This document shows, piece after piece, positions 36,323 to 45,600 of a DNA stretch of 64,000 bases. The stretch is taken from contig JABSOX010000022.1 in assembly GCA_013215655.1 (NCBI GenBank), forward strand, positions 1-64,000. The letters are read 5' to 3'. The notes under the pieces are model-generated. The model worked only from the letters and a program-made list of their open reading frames with translations. It did no database searches and was not told the origin of the DNA. This stretch comes from Colwellia sp. Lineage in GTDB: Bacteria; Pseudomonadota; Gammaproteobacteria; Enterobacterales; Alteromonadaceae. The position numbers and the translations under genes are program-made. Each line of letters begins with the position of its first letter. Within the stretch, counting starts at the first letter, position 1.

Positions 36323-37075
36323 ATGCTTAAACGAGTCGTGTTAAAATTTTTACCACTTATTTGGTTTTTTTCAACTAGTTATAGTTACGGTTCGACAGTG
36401 CATTTTGTCACCGAAAACCTGCCTCCATTTCAGTTTTCAAAAAATGGTGAACTTGCCGGTGGAGCAATGGTTGAATTAGTTGATGCATTAATTAAGCATA
36501 CTGGTATTGAAGCAACTATTGATAGCTATGCATGGGCTAGGGCGTATTCATATGCCATTCATCAGCCAAATACCGTTATATTCTCAATCCGTAGAACCGC
36601 TTCTCGGGAAAATTTATTTGTCTGGTTAGGCCATCTCTATACTTTAAAAACACAAATAGCAGTGTTAAAACGCAGAACAGATATCAAATTAAATAAGTTA
36701 AAAGATGTCAATAATTACAGTATTGGAGCAGTACGTGGTGACTATGATCAGTTGTTAATTCAGAATTTGGGAATTGATGAAAAAATGTACTTAGGAGTGA
36801 CCTATAAAGAACTATGGATGATGCTCAAGTTGGGTCGTATTGATAGTTTAATGACTAATCCACAAACTGCTAAGATGGTCATGGCAGATTTAAAAATAGA
36901 TAAAAGTGAAATTGTTTTTCCGTTTGAGTTCAATCATAGCGAAGATCACCTCTATATTGCAGCAAACAAGCAAACAGACTCCATTATTCTAGATAAACTG
37001 AGACTGGGATTAATTACCCTTAAAAAGAATGGAATATACCAAAAAATCCTTGAAAAATGGGAGCTTATTCCATAA
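36323..37075 (+). CDS. Periplasmic solute-binding protein (SBP_bac_3 type), copy B
   Basis: 250 aa tandem paralogue of copy A. Signal peptide (LPLIWFFSTSYSYGS), then VHFVTENLPPFQFSKNGEL, SYAWARAYSYAIHQPN, TLKTQIAVLKRRTDI and IYQKILEKWELIP. Same length and domain layout as copy A, so a local duplication that has since diverged. Its own short leader region (36257-36322) may carry a separate ribosome site only; the two are likely one transcript. Confidence 0.88.
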   Translation: MLKRVVLKFLPLIWFFSTSYSYGSTVHFVTENLPPFQFSKNGELAGGAMVELVDALIKHTGIEATIDSYAWARAYSYAIHQPNTVIFSIRRTASRENLFVWLGHLYTLKTQIAVLKRRTDIKLNKLKDVNNYSIGAVRGDYDQLLIQNLGIDEKMYLGVTYKELWMMLKLGRIDSLMTNPQTAKMVMADLKIDKSEIVFPFEFNHSEDHLYIAANKQTDSIILDKLRLGLITLKKNGIYQKILEKWELIP

Positions 37076-37195
37076 TTATCTATTTGAAATGTATACCATG
37101 AAGCAATTGAATCTTCTAGCTTCTATATATACGGAGCAGCAGGGTAAATAAAGTTACTCTGTATACTTTATCTGAATAACTTTAAGTCATTTAAA

Positions 37196-37831
37196 TTAGC
37201 GATAATCCGTTAAACTTAAGTTTTCTTTACGGCAGACTTCAATGATTTCATCGCGTTTTGCTAAGTTACAAAGATAGGAAGATAGATTATTAAACGCAAG
37301 AGGTGGTTCTTTTAATTCATCAGACCACACTGCAAGCATAAATAAGTAATGATCACATATCGTCATATCATCACCAATAAGAAACTCTTTGCCTGCAAGC
37401 TTTTTGTCTATGAGTGCCCACATTTCAGAAATTCGTATTTCTTGAGCAGCAATGATTACCTCGTTATTTTCATCTGTTATATATTTTTCAGGATAAAAAT
37501 AAACCATTAATTCAGCCTGTAGACTATTGGTTAAATACATTATCCATTGTAAAAACTCAGCTCTATCAGGATCTCCGATGTTAGGTACTAGTTTTGATTC
37601 TGGATTATTTTCACCAAGGTATAAGCAAATTGCGGCACTTTCACAAATGACGGTATCACCGTCAATTAATGTCGGTATACGACCATTTGGGTTTAAAGCT
37701 AAGTACTCTTTAGATTTTTGTGCATTAGCTTTTCGATCAACTAATACTAGCTCATATTCTTGATTTAATTGCTCTAATACAAAGTGTGGTGCCATGCTGG
37801 CATTTAGCGGGTAATAATATAATTTGTACAT
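37196..37831 (-). CDS. Glutathione S-transferase family protein
   Basis: 211 aa. Thioredoxin-fold N-domain YKLYYYPLNASMAPHFVLEQ, with NPNGRIPTLIDGDTVICESA binding the gamma-glutamyl group and ICLYLGE, then an all-helical C-domain with GDDMTICDHYLFML. Cytosolic conjugation or peroxide-reducing enzyme; substrate unknown. Follows a YciI-like gene by 65 bases on the same strand, so probably co-transcribed from the operator region near 38.25 kb. Confidence 0.92.
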   Translation of the reverse strand: MYKLYYYPLNASMAPHFVLEQLNQEYELVLVDRKANAQKSKEYLALNPNGRIPTLIDGDTVICESAAICLYLGENNPESKLVPNIGDPDRAEFLQWIMYLTNSLQAELMVYFYPEKYITDENNEVIIAAQEIRISEMWALIDKKLAGKEFLIGDDMTICDHYLFMLAVWSDELKEPPLAFNNLSSYLCNLAKRDEIIEVCRKENLSLTDYR

Positions 37832-37896
37832 AAAGACTCTTATAAAAATAAATATGGGCTAGAGGAGTGAGTGTTCAGTTAACACTGTTAACAATG

Positions 37897-38190
37897 CTAA
37901 TTTTCAAGCAAGATCTGTTTATATTCTTCACTTGCCATCACTGGAATAAACTCAATAATATCATAGCTTACTGCGCCACTAAGAATAAAAGGGTCATTAT
38001 TCATTACAGTTTCTAATTCTTTTTGATTACTGTGTTTTGAAATCAGAATACCACCGGTACGTGGCACCTTTCTCCCACCAAACATTAGTTTGTTTTTAAG
38101 ATATTCTTTTTCAATATGGCTTCTGTGTTGTGCTGTTAGTTCAGGTGTAATTTTATCTATATTGATGAATGTTATATTAACTAAAAACAT
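37897..38190 (-). CDS. YciI-like protein
   Basis: 97 aa. The YciI (dimeric alpha/beta barrel) family: hydrophobic start FLVNITFI, the His in LTAQHRSHIEKEYLKNKLMF, GGRKVPRTGGILI, and NNDPFILSGAVSYDIIEF with the family Asp-Pro-Phe. Family members may act as small hydrolases or dehydrochlorinase-like enzymes; role unknown. First gene of the pair with GST, directly behind the twin GCTAC operators. Confidence 0.85.
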   Translation of the reverse strand: MFLVNITFINIDKITPELTAQHRSHIEKEYLKNKLMFGGRKVPRTGGILISKHSNQKELETVMNNDPFILSGAVSYDIIEFIPVMASEEYKQILLEN

Positions 38191-38218
38191 AATTTACTCA
38201 CTCTTTTTGTGAAAGTAC

Positions 38219-38295
38219 GCTACCAATTCTGTAGCAAGTAAAGTCTATCTATTTTTGCAAACATGCACAATGAATTTCGCTACTATTTTTGTAGC
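38219..38295 (-). promoter_or_regulatory. Two GCTAC-N7-GTAGC operators ahead of yciI-gst
   Basis: GCTACCAATTCTGTAGC (38219-38235) and GCTACTATTTTTGTAGC (38279-38295) share arms and the 7-base spacer and are 60 bases apart, on one helix face if the pitch is 10 bp. On the minus strand TTGTGC and TAGACT with a 17-base gap lie between them as a possible promoter. The first copy ends 28 bases from the YciI ATG. The cognate regulator is not in view. Confidence 0.65.
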
Positions 38296-38327
38296 AAAGT
38301 TGATGGTAGCTAATATTCGTTGCTATT

Positions 38328-39947
38328 TTACTCAGGATAACCGGTTATTTGTTTGATTTTTTTATAAAGAGGTTTAAGTTGGCGATACATTTTACGATAA
38401 ACTTGATGATATAATTTGTCATACAAGTCTACATTTTCACTTATGGGTGAAAAGGTTTGTTTAATGTGGGTCATCACCTTTATTGCATCGTTATGATCAG
38501 TGAAATATCCGAGGCCAACGGCTACGGTTATTGCTGCTCCTAGACCTGAGGTTTCATAAGTATGGGGTCGATGTACCGGTAAATTAAAAATATCGGCGGT
38601 GAGTTGCATCGCCGCATCCGATTGTGAACCACCACCGGAGACGATCATTCGTGTAATTTTCTTTTTCTGGCGTTTTTCTAACGTTTCTTTGCCTTCTTTT
38701 AATGCGTAAGCTAAACCTTCTAAAATAGCTCGATAAATATGTGCGCGAGTATGCACATCGCCAAAACCTATGATAGCGCCTTTAGCTTCTAAGTTTTTTA
38801 AGCCGGGTGACCAGTAAGGTTGTAACATCAGTCCCATAGAACCTGGCGGAACAGCATTAACAAGGTCGTCAAATAAGCTTTCAGGGCTGACACCAAGCAG
38901 CTCTGCTTTGATGAGTTCACGTTGACCAAACTCTTTTTTAAACCAGTTAACCATCCAAAAACCGCGATAAATCATTACTTCACTATTGTATTGATTGGCT
39001 ATGGCTGACGGGTAGGGGGGAATAAAAGCTTGAGGTTCAACGTATTGACTATTATTTGTATTGATAGTCGCGGTAGTACCGTAACTTAGACTAGCTGTTT
39101 GCGGTTCAATACAGCCACTGCCCAATACTTCACAGGCTTTGTCTGATGCACTGGCTATTAATTTTAATCCTTGTGGCAAACCGGTTAATTGTGCTGCATC
39201 GGCAGTAATTATTCCTAGCAACTCTCCCGGTTTAACTAGCTCAGGCAGCATACTTTTCTTGATTGCTAAGGCATGCCATTTCCAGTCATATGTCTTAGCC
39301 CATTGCTGTCTTTTATAATCAAAGGGCAGGTAACCGACCTGACAGCCTACAGAATCTTTGACTTCTCCGGTTAAACGGTAAGTTAAAAAACCTGAGAGTA
39401 ATAAAAATTTATCAGTGTTTTGCCAAATTTCGGATTGTTTTTGTGCAAACCAATTTACTTGTGCTTTACGACGAAAATAATTAATAACATCTGTTTGGCC
39501 AATCATTTTAAATGCTAAACGCCAATACCATGGCATTGTCTTAATGTGAGGGTTTTTATTCGGGGATAGTTCGCTAAGACGTTGATCTAACCATAAAATA
39601 GCAGGACGTAATGCTTGGCCATGTTTATCAAGGTTAATAACCGTTCCACGCTGAGTCGTTAAGGTTACAGCGATTATTTTATCTTTTAAACCTTGTTTCA
39701 TAACATCAGGTTGTTGCCACAATTCTTGGCAAGCTTGAGCGAGTTTTTGCCAAAAATAATCAGCTTCTTGTTCAGCCCATCCAGGATTATTAGAAAAATA
39801 AGCGGTAAGTGGTATTTTGCTTTTTGCGACTAAATTTCCTTTAAGATCAAATAACAATGCACGCATGCTTTGTGTACCGTTATCAATGGTAAGAATAAGG
39901 TCATCACAGTTATCATCTTCAACGGCTTTATTTATGTTATCAATCAT
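38328..39947 (-). CDS. FGGY-family carbohydrate kinase
   Basis: 539 aa. N-terminal nucleotide-binding lobe DDLILTIDNGTQSMRALLFD (DxGTxSxR-type), GWAEQEADYFWQKL, TTQRGTVINLDK, and C-terminal lobe IVSGGGSQSDAAMQLTADIF then ETSGLGAAITVAVG. FGGY enzymes phosphorylate glycerol, xylulose, ribulose and related polyols. Start overlaps the GlpD-like stop by four bases (ATGA type), so it is translationally coupled. In this operon a glycerol- or dihydroxyacetone-like substrate is likely. Confidence 0.92.
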   Translation of the reverse strand: MIDNINKAVEDDNCDDLILTIDNGTQSMRALLFDLKGNLVAKSKIPLTAYFSNNPGWAEQEADYFWQKLAQACQELWQQPDVMKQGLKDKIIAVTLTTQRGTVINLDKHGQALRPAILWLDQRLSELSPNKNPHIKTMPWYWRLAFKMIGQTDVINYFRRKAQVNWFAQKQSEIWQNTDKFLLLSGFLTYRLTGEVKDSVGCQVGYLPFDYKRQQWAKTYDWKWHALAIKKSMLPELVKPGELLGIITADAAQLTGLPQGLKLIASASDKACEVLGSGCIEPQTASLSYGTTATINTNNSQYVEPQAFIPPYPSAIANQYNSEVMIYRGFWMVNWFKKEFGQRELIKAELLGVSPESLFDDLVNAVPPGSMGLMLQPYWSPGLKNLEAKGAIIGFGDVHTRAHIYRAILEGLAYALKEGKETLEKRQKKKITRMIVSGGGSQSDAAMQLTADIFNLPVHRPHTYETSGLGAAITVAVGLGYFTDHNDAIKVMTHIKQTFSPISENVDLYDKLYHQVYRKMYRQLKPLYKKIKQITGYPE

Positions 39948-41806
39948 TTGCTTAGCTCTAGGTTAACGCTAGGGATCGTGGGGCTATAGTAGGTTTGCCA
40001 TATTTTTTGATAACGAAGTATTTCATCTTGCCATCGTTGCTCATTCCAGTTTAAATCATTCACACAGACAGCTTTTATTTTGTTAATGATATCTAGTCCA
40101 CCGTTAGGCAATACATTGCCAAGGCGTGTTCGTCTTAATAGTAAGTCATCAAGGTGCATTACTTGTTCATACTTTACTGCCCAACTTAGCTCCGCCCATA
40201 AAAATTGACTATAACTAATGGTTGATAAGTCTGCTTGGCGAGCTTGGCTGATAAGTACTTTTGATAAATTACCATAGCAGCCAAGCAAGTGAGACGAAAC
40301 ATGCTTGGGCAGTTGTTTGTTATTTTTATTACTACTTCTTCTGCTATCTTCGTTGTTGTTTTTACTGGACGTTTTATCAAAAATGCATTCACCTGCTTTT
40401 ATTATTTCTGATGATGTTAAATTAAGTTCATTTGCTAATTTTTGTAGTACTTGCTGGGCGATTAATCTAAACGTTGTTAATTTACCACCAGCAATAGTGA
40501 GCAAACCCGGTTGTTGCCATATGCTATGCTCACGTTTTTCTTGTGATGGGCTAATCATATTCTTATTAGCATTAGCAATGACATTATGATTTCTAGGAAC
40601 TGATGAGGATTTTTTAGGCACAACCGGTCTAACGCCGGCGAAGGTTGAAATAATATCTTTATGATTTATGTTAAGTGCAGGGAATTGATGGTCGACTGCT
40701 GCTAGCAAATAGTTAAATTCATCGTGACTGATCATTGCTTCTTTTGATAAAGGCTGATCATGTTCTACATCGGTAGTGCCAACAACGGTAACATTTTGCC
40801 AAGGAAATATTTGCACTGGACGTTTATCAACTGGATGTAATACTGAAATTGCACTCGCCACAGGTAATCGCCAACTTGAAATAATTAAATGACTACCTCG
40901 TAATGGACGAATGTTTATTGGTTGAACTGGCTGTGGATTTAATTGTTTTACATCGGTTAACAAGTTTTTAGCCCAGGCTCCTGTTGCATTAATAACAATT
41001 TTTGCTTGCAGTTTTAATGACGGGTATTCGTTATTTTCATCTTCTGCTGGTTTTTCTTTCGTCTCGGCGGTGGACAGGTCTTGGACGATAACGCCACTGA
41101 CCTGTGAGTTATTATGCAAGAGCTTATTAACTTTTACATAGTTGATGGCTAGCGCGCCTAATTGTTGTGCTTCTTGTATAAGCCGTAAAACGAGGCGAGC
41201 ATCATCGGTTATTGCATCAACAAACTGTGTACCGCCCAATGAATTAGTCTGTTGGTTATTCTTTTGGAGAGTACTTTGGTTATTCTTTTGATTAATAAGG
41301 TCAGTATAAGGAACTAGGTAGTTATAATCGGTTTTAGTATAATATCTATGTTGTTTTTTTCCGGCTAAAAAATCGTAAACGTTTAATAAGCTATTGAAAA
41401 TCCATGGTGATGGAAATTGATTTTTATAATGACTCATCGCAAAGCTTTGGCTATTTACTAGCTGTGGGGCATCATTTAATAAATGTTGCCGTTCTTGTAC
41501 GGATTCTTTGGTGAGTTTTACTTGTCCCTGCGCAATATAACGTAAACCGCCATGGATCATTTTTGATGAACGACTAGAACTACCCCAAGCAAAATCTTTT
41601 TGCTCTAATAACAGCACTTTTAAACCTAACTGAGCGGCTTGTTTTAAAATACCAGCACCGGTAATGCCACCACCAATAATGATAATATCCCACTCTTTCT
41701 GTTGAGTGATGATATCAAGGCGCTGTTGACGGCTTAGCAACAAATTTTTTTCCATATTGCTGGTTATTGAAATGTCATTTAATGAAATAGAGTTTAACGT
41801 TTTCAT
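39944..41806 (-). CDS. Glycerol-3-phosphate dehydrogenase/oxidase family flavoprotein (GlpD-like)
   Basis: 620 aa. FAD-binding IIIGGGITGAGILKQAAQLG then LLLEQKDFAWGSSSRSSKMI and HGGLRYIAQGQ; later NATGAWAKNL, RPLRGSHLIIS, and a C-terminal helical domain. Oxidises sn-glycerol-3-phosphate to DHAP, passing electrons to quinone, in the characterised members; the protein is longer than E. coli GlpD (501 aa) because of loops near 190 and 430-490. Between the alkyl-DHAP synthase-like gene (6-base gap) and the kinase (overlap). Confidence 0.9.
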   Translation of the reverse strand: MKTLNSISLNDISITSNMEKNLLLSRQQRLDIITQQKEWDIIIIGGGITGAGILKQAAQLGLKVLLLEQKDFAWGSSSRSSKMIHGGLRYIAQGQVKLTKESVQERQHLLNDAPQLVNSQSFAMSHYKNQFPSPWIFNSLLNVYDFLAGKKQHRYYTKTDYNYLVPYTDLINQKNNQSTLQKNNQQTNSLGGTQFVDAITDDARLVLRLIQEAQQLGALAINYVKVNKLLHNNSQVSGVIVQDLSTAETKEKPAEDENNEYPSLKLQAKIVINATGAWAKNLLTDVKQLNPQPVQPINIRPLRGSHLIISSWRLPVASAISVLHPVDKRPVQIFPWQNVTVVGTTDVEHDQPLSKEAMISHDEFNYLLAAVDHQFPALNINHKDIISTFAGVRPVVPKKSSSVPRNHNVIANANKNMISPSQEKREHSIWQQPGLLTIAGGKLTTFRLIAQQVLQKLANELNLTSSEIIKAGECIFDKTSSKNNNEDSRRSSNKNNKQLPKHVSSHLLGCYGNLSKVLISQARQADLSTISYSQFLWAELSWAVKYEQVMHLDDLLLRRTRLGNVLPNGGLDIINKIKAVCVNDLNWNEQRWQDEILRYQKIWQTYYSPTIPSVNLELSK

Positions 41807-41811
41807 CAGCC

Positions 41812-43452
41812 TTAACTATTTGAGTCTTGGTCGATATGATACAGCTGTTCTAAGCTGACGGAATCAATTAATGTACCCGGATTTAGCTGTTTATTTGGAT
41901 CAAAATGATTAGCAAGGTTTTTTATGATGCCCATGCCTAGTTGACCTTTTTCAACAGATAAATAAGGTGCATGGTCTTTACCAACACCATGTTGATGACT
42001 GATTGTCCCGCCGTTATTGACAATAACTTGGCTGGCAGCATGTTTTAATTTCTGCCATTTCTTTAATGTTTGTTGGTGATCATCACCATTACGAAATAGA
42101 TAGGTAGTATATAAACTGCAACCTTGACTATAAACATGGGACATATGGGTAAATACATGAATATCATCACCTTGTTGAGATAAACAATCACGCAAACTGT
42201 TTTCTACAAGTTGCATCATATTATCGACATTTTGCCAATTAGTTGCGGTTTCTAACGTATCAACCACATAACCTTTTAGCCATAAGGCTTCACGCAGATA
42301 GGGAAAGCGAAAACGGTTTTGTACCCAACGTTTACCTAATATAGTGCCAGTCGAAATGCCCTGATGTTTTTTCATTAGCGGCTTAACTTCTATTAAGCTT
42401 GCTTGGTTTTGATGTTTTGAGCCGGTTACTCCTAACGTCAACATACACTTATTGTTTTTACAGCCACGTAAACTTAAATATCTTTCTAGCCAAGCAATCG
42501 ATTTTTCATGACCAGCTAATTTAAGTTGAGTTTGTGTTTCAACGGCATTACTGACTCTTAACATTGATAGCGGGGTACGTTGCTGAACTAACTTACGGCA
42601 AAAATTACTAGCGAGTTGCCAGTCAGGAAAAAATATAACGATAAAGTCTTCACGTTGCGCTAGTTTGCTTACGCGAACATTTACTTCACTGATAATGCCA
42701 AAACGACCTTCAGATCCCAATATTATTTCTCGTAAATCAGGTCCCGCGGAAGATGCTGGAAAGCTAGGTAAATCAAGACTACCAGCAAAAGTTTCTATGG
42801 TGCCACCGGCGAACATTTGTTCAATTCGACCATATCGTAATGATTGCTGACCACTTGAACGACTCGCTACCCAACCACCAATGGTTGATAACTCAAATGA
42901 TTGAGGAAAGTGCCCAAGTGTATATCCTTTGGCACGTAGCTGAGCCTCCACCATTGGACCTGGTGTACCAGCACCAAAAGTTGCAATGTTACTGTGCTCA
43001 TCTAGATGTAGCAATTGGTTCATATGTGACATATCAACGGTCAGAATGGGTTTTGTTGATGACTTTGGATTGATATGACCAGCGACACTTGTGCCACCAC
43101 CATAAGGAATAAGTTCCACATCATAACGCTGCGCATAAGCAATAATTTCTTGAACTTCTTCTCTATTATTAGGAAAACAAACGCCATCAGGGAAAACATC
43201 AATATTGCCACTGCGCATTGCTAACCAGTCAGGCAATGACTGCCCTCTTGCATGGCGGACACGTTGTTCTTTATCAATTGAAATTAAAGGGTGGTTAATT
43301 AACTTGCTGTTAGGAACCTTAGCAATAACATCACTGAGTTGGCAGTCTGTTAATCGATGACCGTTACCTAATTTTTCTTGTAAAAAAGTATCTGCAGAGT
43401 TTGGTAGCTCCATGTTGGTACTTTCATCTCCCCAACCATTCCAACGTCTCAT
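41812..43452 (-). CDS. FAD-binding oxidase related to alkyldihydroxyacetonephosphate synthase
   Basis: 546 aa VAO/PCMH-fold flavoprotein. Starts MRRWNGWGDE, the hallmark of the AGPS-type branch; FAD loop PYGGGTSVAGH, then FPQSFELSTIGGWVASRSSG and GSEGRFGIISEVNVRV; C-terminal substrate block SHQHGVGKDHAPYL and FDPNKQLNPGTL. Human AGPS has HHHGVGK at the last site. AGPS swaps the acyl chain of acyl-DHAP for a fatty alcohol to make ether lipids. A bacterial member may act on ether lipids or another hydroxyacid; D-lactate-type oxidase is the alternative. First gene of a three-gene operon. Confidence 0.88.
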   Translation of the reverse strand: MRRWNGWGDESTNMELPNSADTFLQEKLGNGHRLTDCQLSDVIAKVPNSKLINHPLISIDKEQRVRHARGQSLPDWLAMRSGNIDVFPDGVCFPNNREEVQEIIAYAQRYDVELIPYGGGTSVAGHINPKSSTKPILTVDMSHMNQLLHLDEHSNIATFGAGTPGPMVEAQLRAKGYTLGHFPQSFELSTIGGWVASRSSGQQSLRYGRIEQMFAGGTIETFAGSLDLPSFPASSAGPDLREIILGSEGRFGIISEVNVRVSKLAQREDFIVIFFPDWQLASNFCRKLVQQRTPLSMLRVSNAVETQTQLKLAGHEKSIAWLERYLSLRGCKNNKCMLTLGVTGSKHQNQASLIEVKPLMKKHQGISTGTILGKRWVQNRFRFPYLREALWLKGYVVDTLETATNWQNVDNMMQLVENSLRDCLSQQGDDIHVFTHMSHVYSQGCSLYTTYLFRNGDDHQQTLKKWQKLKHAASQVIVNNGGTISHQHGVGKDHAPYLSVEKGQLGMGIIKNLANHFDPNKQLNPGTLIDSVSLEQLYHIDQDSNS

Positions 43453-43545
43453 TTTATAACCTAGTAACTATTTATTGATATTTAACCATGTTAAAACAAA
43501 GCTAAATAAGTTTAAATGTCCTATAAAGACAGTTTGCATGACTAA

Positions 43546-43591
43546 AGTGGACAGTATAGTGGGTACTTTAGTGATCAATATAGTGGACAGT
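43546..43591. promoter_or_regulatory. AGTGGACAGT direct repeats in the AraC/flavoprotein divergent region
   Basis: AGTGGACAGT occurs at 43546-43555 and 43582-43591, same direction, 36 bases apart, with extended similarity (AGTGGACAGTATAGTGGG and AGTGGACAGTGTAATGG). AraC regulators commonly bind direct repeats of about this kind. The pair is 26 bases before the regulator start and about 95 from the operon start. Confidence 0.55.
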
Positions 43592-43617
43592 GTAATGGAA
43601 AAAATTAAGGGAAGTAA

Positions 43618-44649
43618 ATGAGTGACGATCTTGGCCAAGTATCAATACCCGCAGTAAATCAATATTTACAATTAGCTCGAGATCAGGGGCTTGTTATTGT
43701 TGATGTACTGCATCAATTGTCGATCAGCAGAGCCTTACTGAATGACAACAGTTTACATATAAGCGGTATTAAATTTCAGCAATTACTCGTCAAGCTTATT
43801 GAGTTATCAGGTGATGAACTATTTGGCTTACACACGGCACAATATGTTCAACCTGTTTCATACAGTGTACTTGGTTTTATCACGATGAATTGTGAAACGC
43901 TTGGCGAAGCCATAGCTAAAATTCAGCCTTTTGAAAAATTGGTAGGTGATATGGGAACCACCCAGATAGAAGAGCAAGAAGAATATATCACTATAAGTTG
44001 GTCTTGTATTTTCACTGATGCATTAGTTAAACGGCACATGGTTGATAACTGTTTAGCTTCTTGGCTAACTTTTGCAAGATTTTTGACCAATGCAAACAGT
44101 GTACCCATTCAGGTTTTATTAACACGTAAGCAGCCGAGTTTAAAACAGTGTGCAGAGTATCAAAACCTATTTAAGTGCTCTGTTGTTTTTAACCAAGTAA
44201 GTGATGCTATCATTTTTGATAAATCATTCATGGCGTTACCTTTAAATAAAGGGGATAAACAATTACTTTCAACGCTAGAGTTACACGCAAAAGAACAAAT
44301 AATGTTGCTTAATACTAAGTCAAATATTGTTACGCAATCTCAGGCTCTAATTTTACAGAATTTGCATAAAGGCGAAGTTAATCAAAATTTTATTGCCAAT
44401 TTATTAGGAGTTAGTGCAAAAACCCTGCAACGAAGACTTAAAGTGGAAAAAACGAAGTTTAAATCTTTGCTTGATCAAGTAAGGCTACAACAAACTGAAA
44501 AGTTGTTAAAAGGTGGTGTCATTAAGCTTAGCTATATTAGTGAACAAATAGGGTTTAGTGATGAAAGATCCTTTTTTCGTTGGTTTCAAAAATTAACTAA
44601 AATGACACCGGGACTGTATAGAGAACAGGCGATGAAGGAAAAAGGGTGA
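43618..44649 (+). CDS. AraC-family regulator of the ether-lipid/glycerol-like operon
   Basis: 343 aa. N-terminal ligand domain of the OruR/ArgR-like type (FGLHTAQYVQPVSYSVLGFI, TLGEAIAKIQPFEKLVGD), then a C-terminal AraC DNA-binding domain with NFIANLLGVSAKTLQRRLK and YISEQIGFSDERSFFRWFQK, ending MTPGLYREQ. GGGAAG precedes the ATG. Divergent from the three-gene flavoprotein/kinase operon, with direct repeats between them; probably its activator. Confidence 0.92.
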   Translation: MSDDLGQVSIPAVNQYLQLARDQGLVIVDVLHQLSISRALLNDNSLHISGIKFQQLLVKLIELSGDELFGLHTAQYVQPVSYSVLGFITMNCETLGEAIAKIQPFEKLVGDMGTTQIEEQEEYITISWSCIFTDALVKRHMVDNCLASWLTFARFLTNANSVPIQVLLTRKQPSLKQCAEYQNLFKCSVVFNQVSDAIIFDKSFMALPLNKGDKQLLSTLELHAKEQIMLLNTKSNIVTQSQALILQNLHKGEVNQNFIANLLGVSAKTLQRRLKVEKTKFKSLLDQVRLQQTEKLLKGGVIKLSYISEQIGFSDERSFFRWFQKLTKMTPGLYREQAMKEKG

Positions 44650-44735
44650 AATTATATTTTAATGAGACGTATTCTCATTTACACTGTCGGCTCTATATTA
44701 CCTATAACGAGATCGCTCGTTGATGCTATTTAATT

Positions 44736-45470
44736 ATGTTGCCCAATAAAGTCATTTTACCCACCGTTTTAATTCAACTTATAAAAAACCAACGTTATGG
44801 GGTTGAGTATCAACCTATTGTTAGTATTACTACTCAAGAAGTATTTGCTTACGAGGCATTGGCTCGATTTTTTGACGAACAAAATCAAAAAATGCGTCCT
44901 GATCGTATTTATGCCGCATTACATCATAGTCCACTCAGTTTATTTCAAGTTGAATTTGAACAAAAACAATTACAACTGAGCAATGCCCCTAAAAATTTTC
45001 CAACCTTTGTAAATTTAGACCAAGATTCCTATTTTTCTAGCGGAATTACCGGGGATAACAATCCATTTTTACAACTTTTTACTGAATATAAAGCATCTGA
45101 ACTTGTTATCGAATTAATTGAAAATTCAGAGATAAACGATGCGATCATGAGTTTAGCGATGATTGATAACTTATCCAAAACAGGAATTAAAACGGCTATA
45201 GACGATGTATTTCATCCACAATCGATGATTTCTACATCGGTGATCCAACTGGTTAATTTTATTAAGTTAGATAAACATGTTGTGGCTCAAAAAGATAATG
45301 CAGAGTTTCTTGTTTTAGTGAGATGTATTATTAACTATGCTCACCAAGCAGGAAAACAAGTGATCCTTGAAGGAGTTGAAACGTATGATGATTTTTTATT
45401 TGCAACGCAACTGAATGTCGATTTTGTACAAGGCTTTCTCTATAGAGAACAATTTATTAATATTCTTTGA
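44736..45470 (+). CDS. Stand-alone EAL-domain protein
   Basis: 244 aa, all one EAL domain of the short type. VEYQPIVSITTQEVFAYEAL carries the EAL signature (Glu41); VIELIENSEI, FIKLDKHV and ILEGVETYDDF follow. The DDFGSG loop reads AIDDVFHPQSMI, so the two Asp stay but the rest of loop 6 changes, which makes activity uncertain. Hydrolyses c-di-GMP if active. No strong Shine-Dalgarno at the ATG. Starts 87 bases after the AraC gene; separate regulation likely. Confidence 0.9.
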   Translation: MLPNKVILPTVLIQLIKNQRYGVEYQPIVSITTQEVFAYEALARFFDEQNQKMRPDRIYAALHHSPLSLFQVEFEQKQLQLSNAPKNFPTFVNLDQDSYFSSGITGDNNPFLQLFTEYKASELVIELIENSEINDAIMSLAMIDNLSKTGIKTAIDDVFHPQSMISTSVIQLVNFIKLDKHVVAQKDNAEFLVLVRCIINYAHQAGKQVILEGVETYDDFLFATQLNVDFVQGFLYREQFINIL

Positions 45471-45600
45471 ATTTTATGGTTTTTAGGCCAGTATTGTTCT
45501 CTCAAATGGGCTATTTTTTATTTTGGCAAGTATTATCTTGTGTTTTAATTAAGATAACCATTTTGAAGATGTTAATAAATCAATAGTTAAAGGGGACACT

